64,000 nucleotides of DNA, taken from Dielma sp000508965. Its GTDB lineage: Bacteria; Bacillota_I; Bacilli_A; Erysipelotrichales; Erysipelotrichaceae. Where the stretch lies: positions 1 to 64,000 of the forward strand of contig BAHV02000016.1 in assembly GCA_000508965.1 (NCBI GenBank). The letters run 5' to 3'. The notes under the pieces were generated by a model. The model saw only the letters and a program-made list of their open reading frames with translations, ran no database searches and was not told the origin of the DNA. Made by a program: the position numbers and the translations under genes. Below are positions 15,732 to 24,993 of this stretch, in pieces; position 1 is the stretch's first letter, and each line of letters opens with the position of its first letter.

Positions 15732-17077
15732 CAGACAAGAAAGCTCTGGACTACATCACGAATCCAGATAAAACAGATGAAAAACTGTTAGTTTCCAGTT
15801 TTGGCTGTTCCCCGGAAACTGCAGATCTTGAATTTTCTATGACAAGAGAAATGGCAAAAAAGAATGGAATGGACAAAGGTGATAACCTGGCATTTCATCT
15901 GATCCAGTCCTTCAAGCCTGGAGAAGTTGATGCCGAAACCGCTCATCGCTTAGGGCAACAATTTGCAGACGAAGTACTGAAAGGAAAATATGAATACGTG
16001 ATCAGTACTCATGTTGACAAAAATCATATTCACAATCACATCCTCTTCAACGCTGCAAGCTTTGTTGATCATCACAAGTATGTTTCCAATAAACGGAGCT
16101 ACCACAAACTTTGTAGAATCAGCAATCGTATCTGTCATGAAAATGGACTTGCCACCAGTATGCCAACCGGAGAAAAAGGTAAAAACTATAAAGAGAACAT
16201 GGAATATCATCGTGGCACCAGTTGGAAAGCCAAGCTACGTGTTGCGGTTGATAAGGCAATCTGGGTTTCCATCAACTATGAGGAATTTCTGCAAAAGATG
16301 CAGTTAGCCGGATATGAAATCCGCCAAGGAAAGCACCTGTCCTTCCGTGCACCAGAGCAGAAAAACTTCACTTATATGAAATCTCTCGGAAGCTATTATT
16401 CCGAAGAAAATGTTCGCATCCGCCTGGCAAAAAATCGTAGCAAAGTAAAAGCTCCAAAGCATCTGTCCAGAGAAGCCCGCCTGTATATCAATATCTCCAC
16501 GTATGTTACAACCGGCAATCGAGAAGGATTTGAACGATGGGCAAAGCTCAATAATTTGAAAGAGGCGGCCCGCACCTTCAACTATCTTTCCGAAAATAAC
16601 TTGCTGAATTATGACGATTTCAGGCAGCATGTATCTGACATTGAAGCTTCTGTGAAAGTTGCCGACCAAAGAATAGCACAAATCAACAGTGAACTGAGCA
16701 CGCAGAAAGTCATTCAGAAACACTGTGATTCTTATCGGCTTTGCCGTAAAGTAATTGAAGATTGTAAATCTGCTAAAAATCCAAAAGCATACCGCACCAA
16801 ACATCAGGCAGAATACCAGCTCCACGATTCACTAAAAAAAGAGCTTCAGGATCTCGGCGTTACCAAAATCCCAAGCCCTAATAAAGTCCAAAAGCTGATT
16901 GAAAATCTTGAATCTGAACAGGCTGCTACTGTCCGGGAAAAACAGGAATTGCAGAAAAAGCAGAAAACCTTGGAAATCATTCAGCAAAATTTCTCTGTGC
17001 TGCTCGATGCTCCGGAAATCAATTCAGACTTACTTCCGGCAAAACGGGAATCCGTTTCTGTCACAAGAGGTCAATAA
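15698..17077 (+). CDS. Relaxase (MobA/VirD2, MOBP type)
   Basis: 459 residues. The N-terminal relaxase domain has the catalytic Tyr region near the start (ALDYITNPDKT) and the metal-binding three-His motif in YVISTHVDKNHIHNHILFN around residue 110. The C-terminal half (from about 290) is a long coiled coil, rich in Lys/Glu/Gln. It nicks one strand at oriT and is carried with the DNA to the recipient. No coupling protein or VirB4 follows within the window, so the secretion genes are elsewhere on the ICE or supplied in trans. Confidence 0.93.
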   Translation: MAYLKIFPVKVTDKKALDYITNPDKTDEKLLVSSFGCSPETADLEFSMTREMAKKNGMDKGDNLAFHLIQSFKPGEVDAETAHRLGQQFADEVLKGKYEYVISTHVDKNHIHNHILFNAASFVDHHKYVSNKRSYHKLCRISNRICHENGLATSMPTGEKGKNYKENMEYHRGTSWKAKLRVAVDKAIWVSINYEEFLQKMQLAGYEIRQGKHLSFRAPEQKNFTYMKSLGSYYSEENVRIRLAKNRSKVKAPKHLSREARLYINISTYVTTGNREGFERWAKLNNLKEAARTFNYLSENNLLNYDDFRQHVSDIEASVKVADQRIAQINSELSTQKVIQKHCDSYRLCRKVIEDCKSAKNPKAYRTKHQAEYQLHDSLKKELQDLGVTKIPSPNKVQKLIENLESEQAATVREKQELQKKQKTLEIIQQNFSVLLDAPEINSDLLPAKRESVSVTRGQ

Positions 17078-17091
17078 GATTGCACTGCAAC

Positions 17092-17576
17092 TCACTCATT
17101 TTCTTCCCAAGGTTTCAGACCCATTTCCTCCCAGGTGACACCATACGGTGCACCTCCGGAGGTATAACCGGCAATAAAGAAAAATCTGTCATCTTGCAAG
17201 ATTTCTTCTTTAGCCAGATTATCTCTTGTTTCTTTTTTCTGTCTTGCTCGCCTCTGCTGCTTCTTTTGTTTCGCAAAAGCTGCTTTTCCCTGATATGCTT
17301 TCGTGTACTCCATACAGTAGAACGCAGCCTGCCGGTCTGCGGCAAGCTGCGCTCCCGCAGCGATGTTTCCATCGACCAGTCCTCCCCGCATTAGGTTCAG
17401 CACCGCACGGAGCACGACGGGAAAGAGTGTTGCTTTTTCCCCCTTATCGCCTTGTTGTAGCAGGAACAGTCCTCTTCCTTCGTTGAATACCGCACGCCTC
17501 CATCTATCGCCCTGTCAAAAGGTGCCGGCAGATCCATCCCAATCTGCCAGCTGTCAAATAATCTGGTATTTGCCAT
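17092..17576 (-). pseudogene. Conserved ICE protein with a one-base frameshift
   Basis: Two frames together make a protein of about 160 residues. The first starts at the ATG 17574-17576 (GGAGG 12 bases upstream) and reads MANTRLFDSWQIGMDLPAPF then FDRAIDGGVR. The second continues VFNEGRGLFLLQQGDKGEKA, VVLRAVLNLMRGGLVDGNIA, and ends SGGAPYGVTWEEMGLKPWEE. Adding one base near 17490 fuses them without a gap. The 107-residue frame at 17092-17415 could alternatively be a separate coupled gene with a GTG or ATG start. Function unknown; it converges on the relaxase gene. Confidence 0.55.
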
Positions 17577-18088
17577 ACGTTTCTGTTTCCTCCAATCTTT
17601 TATTTCCTACAATCCCTTGTAATTCTTTCGGCCGCTTCTTTGAAAAATCTCTCTTCCAGGTTCCTTACCGTACAATACAATTCGGGTAAAAGGTATTTGG
17701 GTTCTCCACTTTTCCACATTCCAATCCATTATATAAATATATTCGATCAAAGGTTGTTCTTGTCTTCCCTCCTTTTGCCAGCCTGAACATAAAAAAAGAC
17801 ACCAAAAAACAATTCTTTGCTTTTTGATGTCTTTTCTGTCTTTTCAGGCTGATGCCCGAATCAATATTACAGAAGTCCGAACAGACTTCTCCTGTACTTT
17901 TCGCACAATCTACTTTCAAATCCCGGACCTCTCCAGAATGAAATTTCTTATTCAGGATATTTCCCAAATAAAACTATTTACGCAATTATCATAGCACTGT
18001 ATTTTGTTTGCGTCAACATTTCAATCACAATATATAGATAATATCTGTTGATTAGATGCAAATTTCTGTGCTAAATAATTCATTCAAG
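17577..18088. other. Gene-free junction between transfer and siderophore modules
   Basis: About 510 bases with no convincing gene. The only long frame (17665-17967, minus) is Lys/Cys-rich, lacks a ribosome site and contains the 17794-17835 hairpin. A second hairpin, AGAAGTC/GACTTCT, lies near 17871-17890. The stretch is AT-rich at its right end. It marks the change from the mobilisation module to the metallophore cargo; no insertion-sequence ends were seen. Confidence 0.5.
17794..17835. terminator. Terminator-like hairpin
   Basis: Fifteen-base arms AAAAGACACCAAAAA/TTTTTGATGTCTTTT with one mismatch and a 12-base loop. The A/T-rich stem ends make it a possible terminator in either direction, most likely for the minus-strand operon ending at 18089. 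Confidence 0.6.
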
Positions 18089-18469
18089 TTATGCTGTATC
18101 ATTGCTCTGTTTTTCAACCGAAGCTTTCAATTTCTGAAAAGTCTCTTCGCTGATTGCATGTTCTATCCGACAGGCATCCCTTTCTGCGGTTTCCCGATCA
18201 ACCCCGACAGCTACAAGCTGCTCCGTAAAGAACTGATGCCGTTCATAAATTTTCTCAGCAACCTCCCGCCCGTCTTCGGTCAGATGGAGATATCCATCTT
18301 CATCCACGGTCAGAAAACCGCCATTCTTTAACACACCTACTGCATGGCTGATACTCGGTTTACTGAATCCCATGTGTCGGGCAAGGTCAACGGAGCGAAC
18401 CATGCCTTTTTCCTTTTGCAATACAAGGACTGCTTCCAAATAATCCTCGCCCGACGCATAAATCTTCAT
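18089..18469 (-). CDS. DtxR-family metal-dependent regulator
   Basis: 126 residues. Winged helix ASGEDYLEAVLVLQKEKG, VRSVDLARHMGFSKPSISHA and the dimerisation/metal region VAEKIYERHQFFTEQLVAVG followed by ERDACRIEHAISEETFQKL. The residues E, C and E-H at the expected DtxR/MntR metal sites are present. The C-terminal SH3-like domain is absent, as in MntR-type members. It is last in the transporter operon, 12 bases after the ABC gene. The equibactin locus of Streptococcus equi ICESe2 also has a DtxR-like regulator (EqbA). It probably links the cluster to iron or manganese status. Confidence 0.88.
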   Translation of the reverse strand: MKIYASGEDYLEAVLVLQKEKGMVRSVDLARHMGFSKPSISHAVGVLKNGGFLTVDEDGYLHLTEDGREVAEKIYERHQFFTEQLVAVGVDRETAERDACRIEHAISEETFQKLKASVEKQSNDTA

Positions 18470-18480
18470 TGCCGCCTCCT

Positions 18481-20217
18481 TTACTGTGCCAGTTTCCAGC
18501 CGATAGCTTCCTGCCTTTCGGATACGAAGTCCGCATACAGACCCTTCTGCTGGATCAGTTCTGCATGAGTGCCGCGCTGAACGATATGGGAATCATCCAA
18601 TACCAATATCTGATCCGCACCCCGGACGGTTTTCAGACGGTGGGCGATCATAATAATAGTCTTGTCGTGCGTCAATTCCGCAATCGCCCGCTGCAATTCT
18701 TCTTCATTTTCCGGGTCAACGCTGCTTGTGGCTTCATCCAGAATGATAATCGGGGCGTCTTTCAATATGGCGCGGGCAATGGAAATACGCTGCTTCTCAC
18801 CACCGGACAGGGTTCCTCCGCCTTCCCCGATCACCGTATCATACCCGTCGGTCAGGGCGGAAATAAATTCATGGCAGCAAGCCTTTTTCGCCGCCTCTAC
18901 CACCTGTTCGTGCGTGGCATCCGGGCAGCCGAATTTGATGTTGTTCTCAATCGAATCGGCAAACAGATACACGTTCTGAAATACCATGCCGATATTCTTC
19001 ATCAGGCTGTCCAGTTTAAAATCCCGGACATCTTTGCCGCCAACCGTAATTCTCCCGGCGTCTACATCCCAAAATCGGGCAATCAGGTTGCACATAGTCG
19101 TCTTGCCAGAACCGGACGGGCCGACAATGGCAGTGGTCGTTCCGGCAGGGATCGTAAAGCTGACATGATCCAGAATTTTTCGGTCTGCATAGGAAAAGTC
19201 CACATTATCAAATATAATTTCCGAGGATGCCGGAACCACATCTGCGCCCTTTTCATCCATGACCGGCGTATCGTCAATAGAGTTTGCCGTATCCATAGAA
19301 GCCGCCAGCATTTGCAGCAGGGAGGCCATGTTTCCGGCGTTTTCCAGATCATTGAACACCATAAAGGAAGCGATCACCAAAATCACGCCATAGGCCAATG
19401 ACAGGGAACCGTTCAGCCAGAAGTAAATGGAGGCCAGGAGCAGCAAAACACTGAACACCCGGACAACAACCTGTTTCAGGGCATCATAGGGGACACTGGC
19501 TTTTGTCAGTTTCAAATTGTCCCGGCAGCTTGCCTTGATTGCGCTGTCAATGGACTGTGTGCTGTCCTTCTCCATACCGAAGGCTTTCACGATCCCCATC
19601 CCCTGGATATACTCCAGGACGGATTCCACAAGGCTTTCCTGTGTATGCTGCCGCACTCCGCTTAAGCGCTCAGATTTGCGGAGCGCCAGTTCCGCCGCTG
19701 CAAGATAAAGCAGGACGCCGACTGCGGCAATCAGACCGATCCGCCAGTCAAAAACCACCAAAACGATGACAAGCGCCACCGAATTGAAAAATCCGCCCAA
19801 CACAGATACCAGCACACGCGCCGCCGAATTTTCCACATCCCCTAACGTGGTGGTAACGATAGCGGTAATGTTCCCGATACTGTTCTTGTTAAAATATCCC
19901 ATCGGGATGTAACGCAGCCGGTCTCCGATGTGGATACGCTTTTCCGCCACCATACAGTAGCCGGTTTCCGTCTGCTCCATCGTGGAGAAATAGGTCGTGA
20001 TGATCCTTCCAACCAGGGAAACAGCCATGATGCCCAAAGAAATCCAGATAAACCGGCTGTCCCGGTTATCGGATACCAACGCCTCCACCACGATAAAGAG
20101 GGCGGCAAACTGTAAAGCCGCAAACAGGCCGGAGAGGAACGCAAACAGCAGGGATTTTTTCAGCAGTCCCTCTTTGCTGCCAGCAAACGCAAAAATTTTT
20201 TTCAATGTTCCATACAT
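18481..20217 (-). CDS. Exporter-fold ABC transporter, siderophore uptake type (YbtP/YbtQ-like), second subunit
   Basis: 578 residues from the ATG at 20215-20217 with GGGGGTG nearby; the frame is open to 20268 but overlaps the upstream gene. Six-helix membrane domain 1-310, then a nucleotide-binding domain with Walker A GPSGSGKTTMCNLIAR, signature TLSGGEKQRISIARA, Walker B IIILDEATSSVD and switch His (MIAHRLKTV). It has the fold of an exporter, but pairs of such proteins (YbtPQ, IrtAB) import Fe-siderophores. The partner is the gene just upstream (20232-21977). Cluster context supports import. Confidence 0.88.
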   Translation of the reverse strand: MYGTLKKIFAFAGSKEGLLKKSLLFAFLSGLFAALQFAALFIVVEALVSDNRDSRFIWISLGIMAVSLVGRIITTYFSTMEQTETGYCMVAEKRIHIGDRLRYIPMGYFNKNSIGNITAIVTTTLGDVENSAARVLVSVLGGFFNSVALVIVLVVFDWRIGLIAAVGVLLYLAAAELALRKSERLSGVRQHTQESLVESVLEYIQGMGIVKAFGMEKDSTQSIDSAIKASCRDNLKLTKASVPYDALKQVVVRVFSVLLLLASIYFWLNGSLSLAYGVILVIASFMVFNDLENAGNMASLLQMLAASMDTANSIDDTPVMDEKGADVVPASSEIIFDNVDFSYADRKILDHVSFTIPAGTTTAIVGPSGSGKTTMCNLIARFWDVDAGRITVGGKDVRDFKLDSLMKNIGMVFQNVYLFADSIENNIKFGCPDATHEQVVEAAKKACCHEFISALTDGYDTVIGEGGGTLSGGEKQRISIARAILKDAPIIILDEATSSVDPENEEELQRAIAELTHDKTIIMIAHRLKTVRGADQILVLDDSHIVQRGTHAELIQQKGLYADFVSERQEAIGWKLAQ

Positions 20218-20231
20218 TTGACAACACCCCC

Positions 20232-21977
20232 TTACATATGATCCTTTGCGCCGATATGCGCCTGCCACATATCCCGGTAAAGGGGACAGGTTTCCAGTAA
20301 CTTATCATGCGTTCCCCGGGCATGGATAGTTCCATCCTTGACCACCACAATATTGTCCGCACCGATAATGGTAGACAGGCGATGGGCAATCACGATCAGC
20401 GTTTTACCCACTGTCAGGGCAGAGATTGCTTTCTGCACAACTGCCTCATTCTCTGGATCGATATATGCTGTCGCCTCGTCCAAAATGACCACAGGGGCGT
20501 CCTTCAGCATGGCGCGGGCAATGGCGATTCTCTGTCGCTCACCGCCGGAAAGATGGGAACCGGCGCTGCCGACAACGGTATCATACCCTTGATCCAACTT
20601 GCGGATAAAGGTGTTACAGCCACTTTGTTTTGCTGCCTGCTCCACCTCCGCATCTGTGGCGTCCGGCCTGCCCATGCGGATATTTTCCCGGATGCTGCGG
20701 TTAAACAGGTAATTATCCTGCGATACATAGGAAATCTGGGCGACAATTTCAGACAGCGGTATCTCCTTCAGTTCATGGCCGCCCAGGGTAATACTACCGG
20801 ACGTAACATCCCAATACCCAGCGATCAGCTTCGCCACGGTAGATTTTCCGGAACCGGACGGTCCTACAAGGGCGGTCATGGTTCCCGGCTGAATGGAAAG
20901 GCTCACATCATGCAGCACCTCAGTTTCCCCATCATAGGAAAAGGAAACATGGTCGAGTCCGATACTGGTATCTGCCAGATTTACTGGCGTATCTTTATGG
21001 TTCAGTTCTTCCGCGTTCAATAGCTGGCTGATTTCCTCCACATTGGTTCCCAGTACAGCCAGGTCATCCGTAAAGGTAAAGACGGACATGATCGGTCCCA
21101 CAAGCCCCAGGGAGAAAATCACAATGGAGAGGAACGCAGATAATTCCAGGCTGTCGGACAGCCAGAAGGCAAACCCACAGGGCAGCACACAGATCAGCAC
21201 TGAGGGAAGGATCGCATTGTAGGCACTCATGGTTTTCTGGTTTTCCCGCATCCATTCCACATAGTAATTCGCATTGTAATTCACGGCGTCCGAATATTTC
21301 TTGTAGGAACCGGCTGACTGGCTGAACGCCTTGACGACTTCAATCCCGCCGATATATTCCACAATGGCATTCGCCATATCTTTTCCGGCTTTGACCGCAC
21401 CCTCCCATTTCTTTGGGTAACTCATCATACCGACAGACATTACGGCAAGACCGACTACCAGCGTAACAAGGGACAACAGCGCCATGCGCCAGTCCATAAT
21501 GAAAAGATACACGACAATTACCACCGGAACCAGGATGTTTGCGGTCATCTCCGGGATGAGATGTGCAAACGTGGATTCCATCCCTTCTACCCGGTCAACA
21601 ATCGTTGTTTTATACTGACCGGACGGAGTATCCAGGATCGTTCCCATCGGAACGCGGGCCAGTTTCCCTGTCAGCCTCTCCCGGATATCCCGCAGCGTGT
21701 AATAGGCCGCTGTATGGGAAATAGTCGTTGACAGACTGGAAAACAGCACTTTCCCCAGGTAGCCGCAAAGTGCGACCATGCAAGCTGTCACATAACGGGA
21801 AAAATCCTGCTCCCCGTCCAACATCATTGTGACGATATGCGCCACACAGAAATAAGGCACCATCTGACAAGCAACACCCAAAACCGCAAGGACGACACTG
21901 CCGATGAATTTTCCGTGATACGGTTTGCCCCATCCCAATAAAACACTTATTGGCGACGCTTTCTTTTCTTCCTTCAT
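20232..21977 (-). CDS. Exporter-fold ABC transporter, siderophore uptake type, first subunit
   Basis: 581 residues. Membrane domain to about 320, then Walker A GPSGSGKSTVAKLIAGYWD, Q-loop YVSQDNYLFNRSIREN, signature HLSGGERQRIAIARAML and Walker B VVILDEATAYIDPENE. It overlaps the ECF ATPase gene by four bases (ATGA) and is followed after 14 bases by its likely heterodimer partner. In yersiniabactin and equibactin systems the same two-gene arrangement serves uptake of the metal complex. Export of the product is an alternative. Confidence 0.88.
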   Translation of the reverse strand: MKEEKKASPISVLLGWGKPYHGKFIGSVVLAVLGVACQMVPYFCVAHIVTMMLDGEQDFSRYVTACMVALCGYLGKVLFSSLSTTISHTAAYYTLRDIRERLTGKLARVPMGTILDTPSGQYKTTIVDRVEGMESTFAHLIPEMTANILVPVVIVVYLFIMDWRMALLSLVTLVVGLAVMSVGMMSYPKKWEGAVKAGKDMANAIVEYIGGIEVVKAFSQSAGSYKKYSDAVNYNANYYVEWMRENQKTMSAYNAILPSVLICVLPCGFAFWLSDSLELSAFLSIVIFSLGLVGPIMSVFTFTDDLAVLGTNVEEISQLLNAEELNHKDTPVNLADTSIGLDHVSFSYDGETEVLHDVSLSIQPGTMTALVGPSGSGKSTVAKLIAGYWDVTSGSITLGGHELKEIPLSEIVAQISYVSQDNYLFNRSIRENIRMGRPDATDAEVEQAAKQSGCNTFIRKLDQGYDTVVGSAGSHLSGGERQRIAIARAMLKDAPVVILDEATAYIDPENEAVVQKAISALTVGKTLIVIAHRLSTIIGADNIVVVKDGTIHARGTHDKLLETCPLYRDMWQAHIGAKDHM

Positions 21978-23446
21978 TTTTCAGATACCCCCTTTATGAA
22001 GTATTCTCTTATTTTTCTGAGGCCATCTTCATCCATTCCGTACTGGTCAATAATCGAACCATCCTCAAAATGAATGATGTCCGTACAGCAATCTAAAATC
22101 AGTTCCAGGTCATGGGTAATGACATACACAGTGATTCCGGCATCCCTGACCTGCCGTAATACATTTGCAACCTCTTTCATATGCCTGTAATCAAGGCCGC
22201 TGGTCGGTTCATCAAAAAACAGGATCGAGCGTTTTGAAGCGATTACCGAAGCAATCGCAACCCTTTGTTTCTGGCCACCGGACAGGGACATGGGATGCCT
22301 GTCCTTAAAATCCAGTAAATCTAACCGACTTAGGATTTCTTCTGCCCGCTTCTGGTTTGCTTCCTCCATACTGATCAGCACTTCATCAAGGACCGACTCG
22401 GTGAAAAGCTGATGATTTACCTCCTGCATGACCATATAGCAGGTATTCAGCCGGTCTTTCGGACGGTATTTCTTTCCGTTCCAGACAATCTCCCCACAGC
22501 GCTTCTCCAAGCCACAGAAACAGCGTGAAAAAGTGGATTTCCCGGCGCCGTTATTCCCGATAATTCCAACGATCCGGTTCGTAGGGATTTCACAATCCAT
22601 GATATGTAAGGTTTCCGGTTCGTTTTTATAGGCAAAGTGGAAATTACGAAGCGCAAGGGCGGTCTTTTCCTGCTGCGGTAAAACCGGAGGCAGGAGACGC
22701 TCCAAAGCAAACGTGCGCAGTCCCATATCGGAACGCTGCTGCTCCGTGAGCTGCTCAAATTCTGCCGCAGAATAATCATGACTCACCTGCCCGTCTGCCA
22801 GATAGATAAACCGATCCGCTAGACCGCGAAGATAATAAAGTCGATGTTCCGATACAATGATTGTTTTCCCCTGCGATTTCCAAAACGCAAGAATCTTTCT
22901 CAAATCAAGGATGGAAGCCGCATCCAGGTTAGATGAGGGTTCGTCCATAACGAGAACATCCGGTTCCATAATGGATACCCCGGCACAGGCAATCTTTTGT
23001 TTCTCCCCGCCAGATAAGTGGAAGATATTACGATCCATCAGCTTCTCCAGCCGGAAGTCCCGAACCGTTTTTGCCAACCGTTCCCGGATGTCTTTTTCTG
23101 GCTGTCCAAGATTTTCGCAGCCAAATGTAATTTCACTGGTGGTATCCACATTGAAAAACTGGGACCGGGGATTTTGAAACACGCTGCCCACAACTGCAGC
23201 TGTATCGTAAAGGGGCTGTTCGGAAACCTTGGCTCCATTTACCCATACTTCTCCCGTCATCTTTCCCTCATAATAATGTGGGATCAGTCCATTAATCAGG
23301 CGGGTGACCGTAGTTTTTCCACACCCACTTTCACCGCAAAGGACAACAAACTGACCATCCTCTATATTTAGATCAATATCCCGAACACCGCCGGTATTTT
23401 CATTCTCTTCTCCATAAGAAAATGAAATATGGTCAATCTTTATCAT
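21974..23446 (-). CDS. ECF transporter ATPase, two fused ABC domains
   Basis: 490 residues with two complete nucleotide-binding domains. First: GESGCGKTTVTRLINGLIPH, signature HLSGGEKQKIACAGVSI, Walker B VLVMDEPSSNLD. Second: GNNGAGKSTFSRCFCGLE, signature SLSGGQKQRVAIAS, Walker B ILFFDEPTSGLD. This is the A1A2 component of an energy-coupling factor transporter, pairing with the T protein (23459) and the S protein (24199). A GGGGGTGAGCTT ribosome site precedes the ATG. Similar ECF sets accompany the equibactin locus, where a role in substrate or metal uptake is proposed. Confidence 0.9.
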   Translation of the reverse strand: MIKIDHISFSYGEENENTGGVRDIDLNIEDGQFVVLCGESGCGKTTVTRLINGLIPHYYEGKMTGEVWVNGAKVSEQPLYDTAAVVGSVFQNPRSQFFNVDTTSEITFGCENLGQPEKDIRERLAKTVRDFRLEKLMDRNIFHLSGGEKQKIACAGVSIMEPDVLVMDEPSSNLDAASILDLRKILAFWKSQGKTIIVSEHRLYYLRGLADRFIYLADGQVSHDYSAAEFEQLTEQQRSDMGLRTFALERLLPPVLPQQEKTALALRNFHFAYKNEPETLHIMDCEIPTNRIVGIIGNNGAGKSTFSRCFCGLEKRCGEIVWNGKKYRPKDRLNTCYMVMQEVNHQLFTESVLDEVLISMEEANQKRAEEILSRLDLLDFKDRHPMSLSGGQKQRVAIASVIASKRSILFFDEPTSGLDYRHMKEVANVLRQVRDAGITVYVITHDLELILDCCTDIIHFEDGSIIDQYGMDEDGLRKIREYFIKGVSEK

Positions 23447-23458
23447 AAGCTCACCCCC

Positions 23459-24199
23459 TTAAAAAGAAAAATACTGTCCCAGCAAAAACAGAGCGAAACA
23501 TATAGCACAGAGCAGGATCGCAATCATGTCCTGAACATGAAAACCAATCTGACATACGTTAGTCCGTTTGACCGGAGCGCCAAGCCCCCGCGTCAGTGCA
23601 GCGGCGGAAAGTTCATCTCCAATTTTCACAACAGACACCATCAGCGGTACAAGACGGTATTCCACCATCAAAAATGGATTTTTCCCTCCAAACCGGATAC
23701 CCCTCATTTTCATTGCATCACTGATTGCCTGGTATTCTTCGCTGATCGTAGGGAAAAAGCGAAAAATAACAGACAAAGGGATGACGATTTTCTCTGTCAG
23801 GTGCATACGTTCCATCGAACCGATAAACTCACTGACTGAGGTGGAGGAAAGCAGCCAGGCCCCCGTCATAATACCAGGGGCAAACCGCGTCATAATGGAT
23901 GTCATCGCCAAAACCACAAAGGACAGCAGATCGCTTAATGTCGTCAGCGCTATGCGTTCCAGTGCAAAGCAGGCGAGATATAAAAGCAGGTACTTGCCTG
24001 CCGTTTTGAAACGGCGTTCCGACAGGATCAGCACAAATGGGATTAGGCTTAACACAGGTTTTACAAAATTCATAATCCCTTCGTTGCTGGTGCTGAACAT
24101 CAATGTAGTAACCGTCAACAGCAAAATCAACTTCGTACGCGGGTCGAGCCGGATTCCTTTCCTTTTGTCCGTTGTGGCGGAAAAGGATACCCCCTCCAT
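23459..24199 (-). CDS. ECF transporter T component
   Basis: 246 residues from the ATG at 24197-24199, which overlaps the stop of the S-component gene (TAATG); the frame is open further upstream but there it only shadows that gene. Several hydrophobic helices (KLILLLTVTTLMFSTS, LLLYLACFALERIAL) and the coupling helices with A-x-x-x-R-G motifs: AISDAMKMRGIRFGGK and SAAALTRGLGAP. These Arg-containing motifs dock onto the ATPase. It is a membrane scaffold between S and A components. Confidence 0.87.
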   Translation of the reverse strand: MEGVSFSATTDKRKGIRLDPRTKLILLLTVTTLMFSTSNEGIMNFVKPVLSLIPFVLILSERRFKTAGKYLLLYLACFALERIALTTLSDLLSFVVLAMTSIMTRFAPGIMTGAWLLSSTSVSEFIGSMERMHLTEKIVIPLSVIFRFFPTISEEYQAISDAMKMRGIRFGGKNPFLMVEYRLVPLMVSVVKIGDELSAAALTRGLGAPVKRTNVCQIGFHVQDMIAILLCAICFALFLLGQYFSF

Positions 24200-24783
24200 T
24201 ATGCGATGCCCGCTTTCGCAAAATGTTTTTTCAGAAGCGTTTTTCCAAGCAGTCCGCCCAAAATGGCAAAGACAAAAATCCCGGCAACCACAAGGATAAT
24301 GCTCCACATCGGCATAACCGCCATTACCCGATCGGCATATTTTTCCCCGAAGCTGGCGGCAAAGCTTGCCCAGGAGTCCTCGACCATAAAATACATCGGA
24401 ATATATGTACCTACCATCCACAGGCTAAATACAGCATAACCAAGGATGCTTTTCTTTGCGCTTTTATAGTCGCCGGATTTCAAAATGAGATCCCCAAGCA
24501 GGCCGAAAATCAGTCCCATAGGAACACCCCAAAACCCCATGCCGGTAAGTCCCATCAGCAGACCGCTCAAAACACCCATGATTGTAACCATGCCAAATTT
24601 CTTAACCCTTGTGAGGAACAGCATAAAAGGGATACCGGTAATCAGCGACCACAGGCTTCCGAGAACAGGAAGAAAGATCGGGACAAACCCAATCGGAATG
24701 GCGACACAGCAGCCAATGACAAAGTAAAGAACCGTGAACAGACCAAGGTTAATGAGGTCTTTTGCTTGTAACTTGTTATTCAT
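24199..24783 (-). CDS. ECF transporter S component (MptD/Trep_Strep family)
   Basis: 194 residues from the ATG at 24781-24783, with GGAGGT eight bases upstream. Six hydrophobic segments: INLGLFTVLYFVIGCCVAIP, VPIFLPVLGSLWSLITGIPF, MLFLTRVKKFGMVTIMGVLS, and others. The L-W-x-L-I-T-G-I-P-F-M-L-F-L motif is typical of the Trep_Strep family of S components. It binds the substrate; the family's ligand is not firmly known. It is first in the six-gene transporter-regulator operon and divergent from the AraC gene. Confidence 0.8.
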   Translation of the reverse strand: MNNKLQAKDLINLGLFTVLYFVIGCCVAIPIGFVPIFLPVLGSLWSLITGIPFMLFLTRVKKFGMVTIMGVLSGLLMGLTGMGFWGVPMGLIFGLLGDLILKSGDYKSAKKSILGYAVFSLWMVGTYIPMYFMVEDSWASFAASFGEKYADRVMAVMPMWSIILVVAGIFVFAILGGLLGKTLLKKHFAKAGIA

Positions 24784-24909
24784 GATGAATACCTCCACAT
24801 TCATTTTCCAGTTAGCATCTTCTAACCTTTTTTTATAGAATAGCATAGTACCGGCTGATTCTCTACAACCAATCATCTTTTTAGCTCCAAACAGCACCGA
24901 GTTTTTCTG

Positions 24910-24938
24910 TTGACTGACTTTGACTGTGATCTTATAAT
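24910..24938 (+). promoter_or_regulatory. Promoter of the araC-type gene
   Basis: -35 TTGACT at 24910-24915, 17-base spacer, -10 TATAAT at 24933-24938. A second TTGACT at 24920-24925 may be a binding repeat. The 210-base divergent region to the transporter operon is the natural place for AraC and DtxR sites, but no clear consensus DtxR palindrome was seen. Confidence 0.7.
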
Positions 24939-24993
24939 AGAAGTGCAAGGCTCAAACAGAGCGGTTAACAGACCAAATGACAGGAGTTAGAAA

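Noticed and set aside
17665..17967. 100-residue minus-strand frame
   Set aside because: No ribosome site, odd composition, and it contains a 15-base-stem terminator-like hairpin (17794-17835).
18469..19401. 310-residue plus-strand frame
   Set aside because: It lies antisense to the well supported ABC transporter; its His/Gln/Arg-rich sequence is the usual shadow of a GC-rich coding strand.
20307..21023. 238-residue plus-strand frame
   Set aside because: Antisense shadow of the first ABC transporter ATPase domain; no ribosome site.
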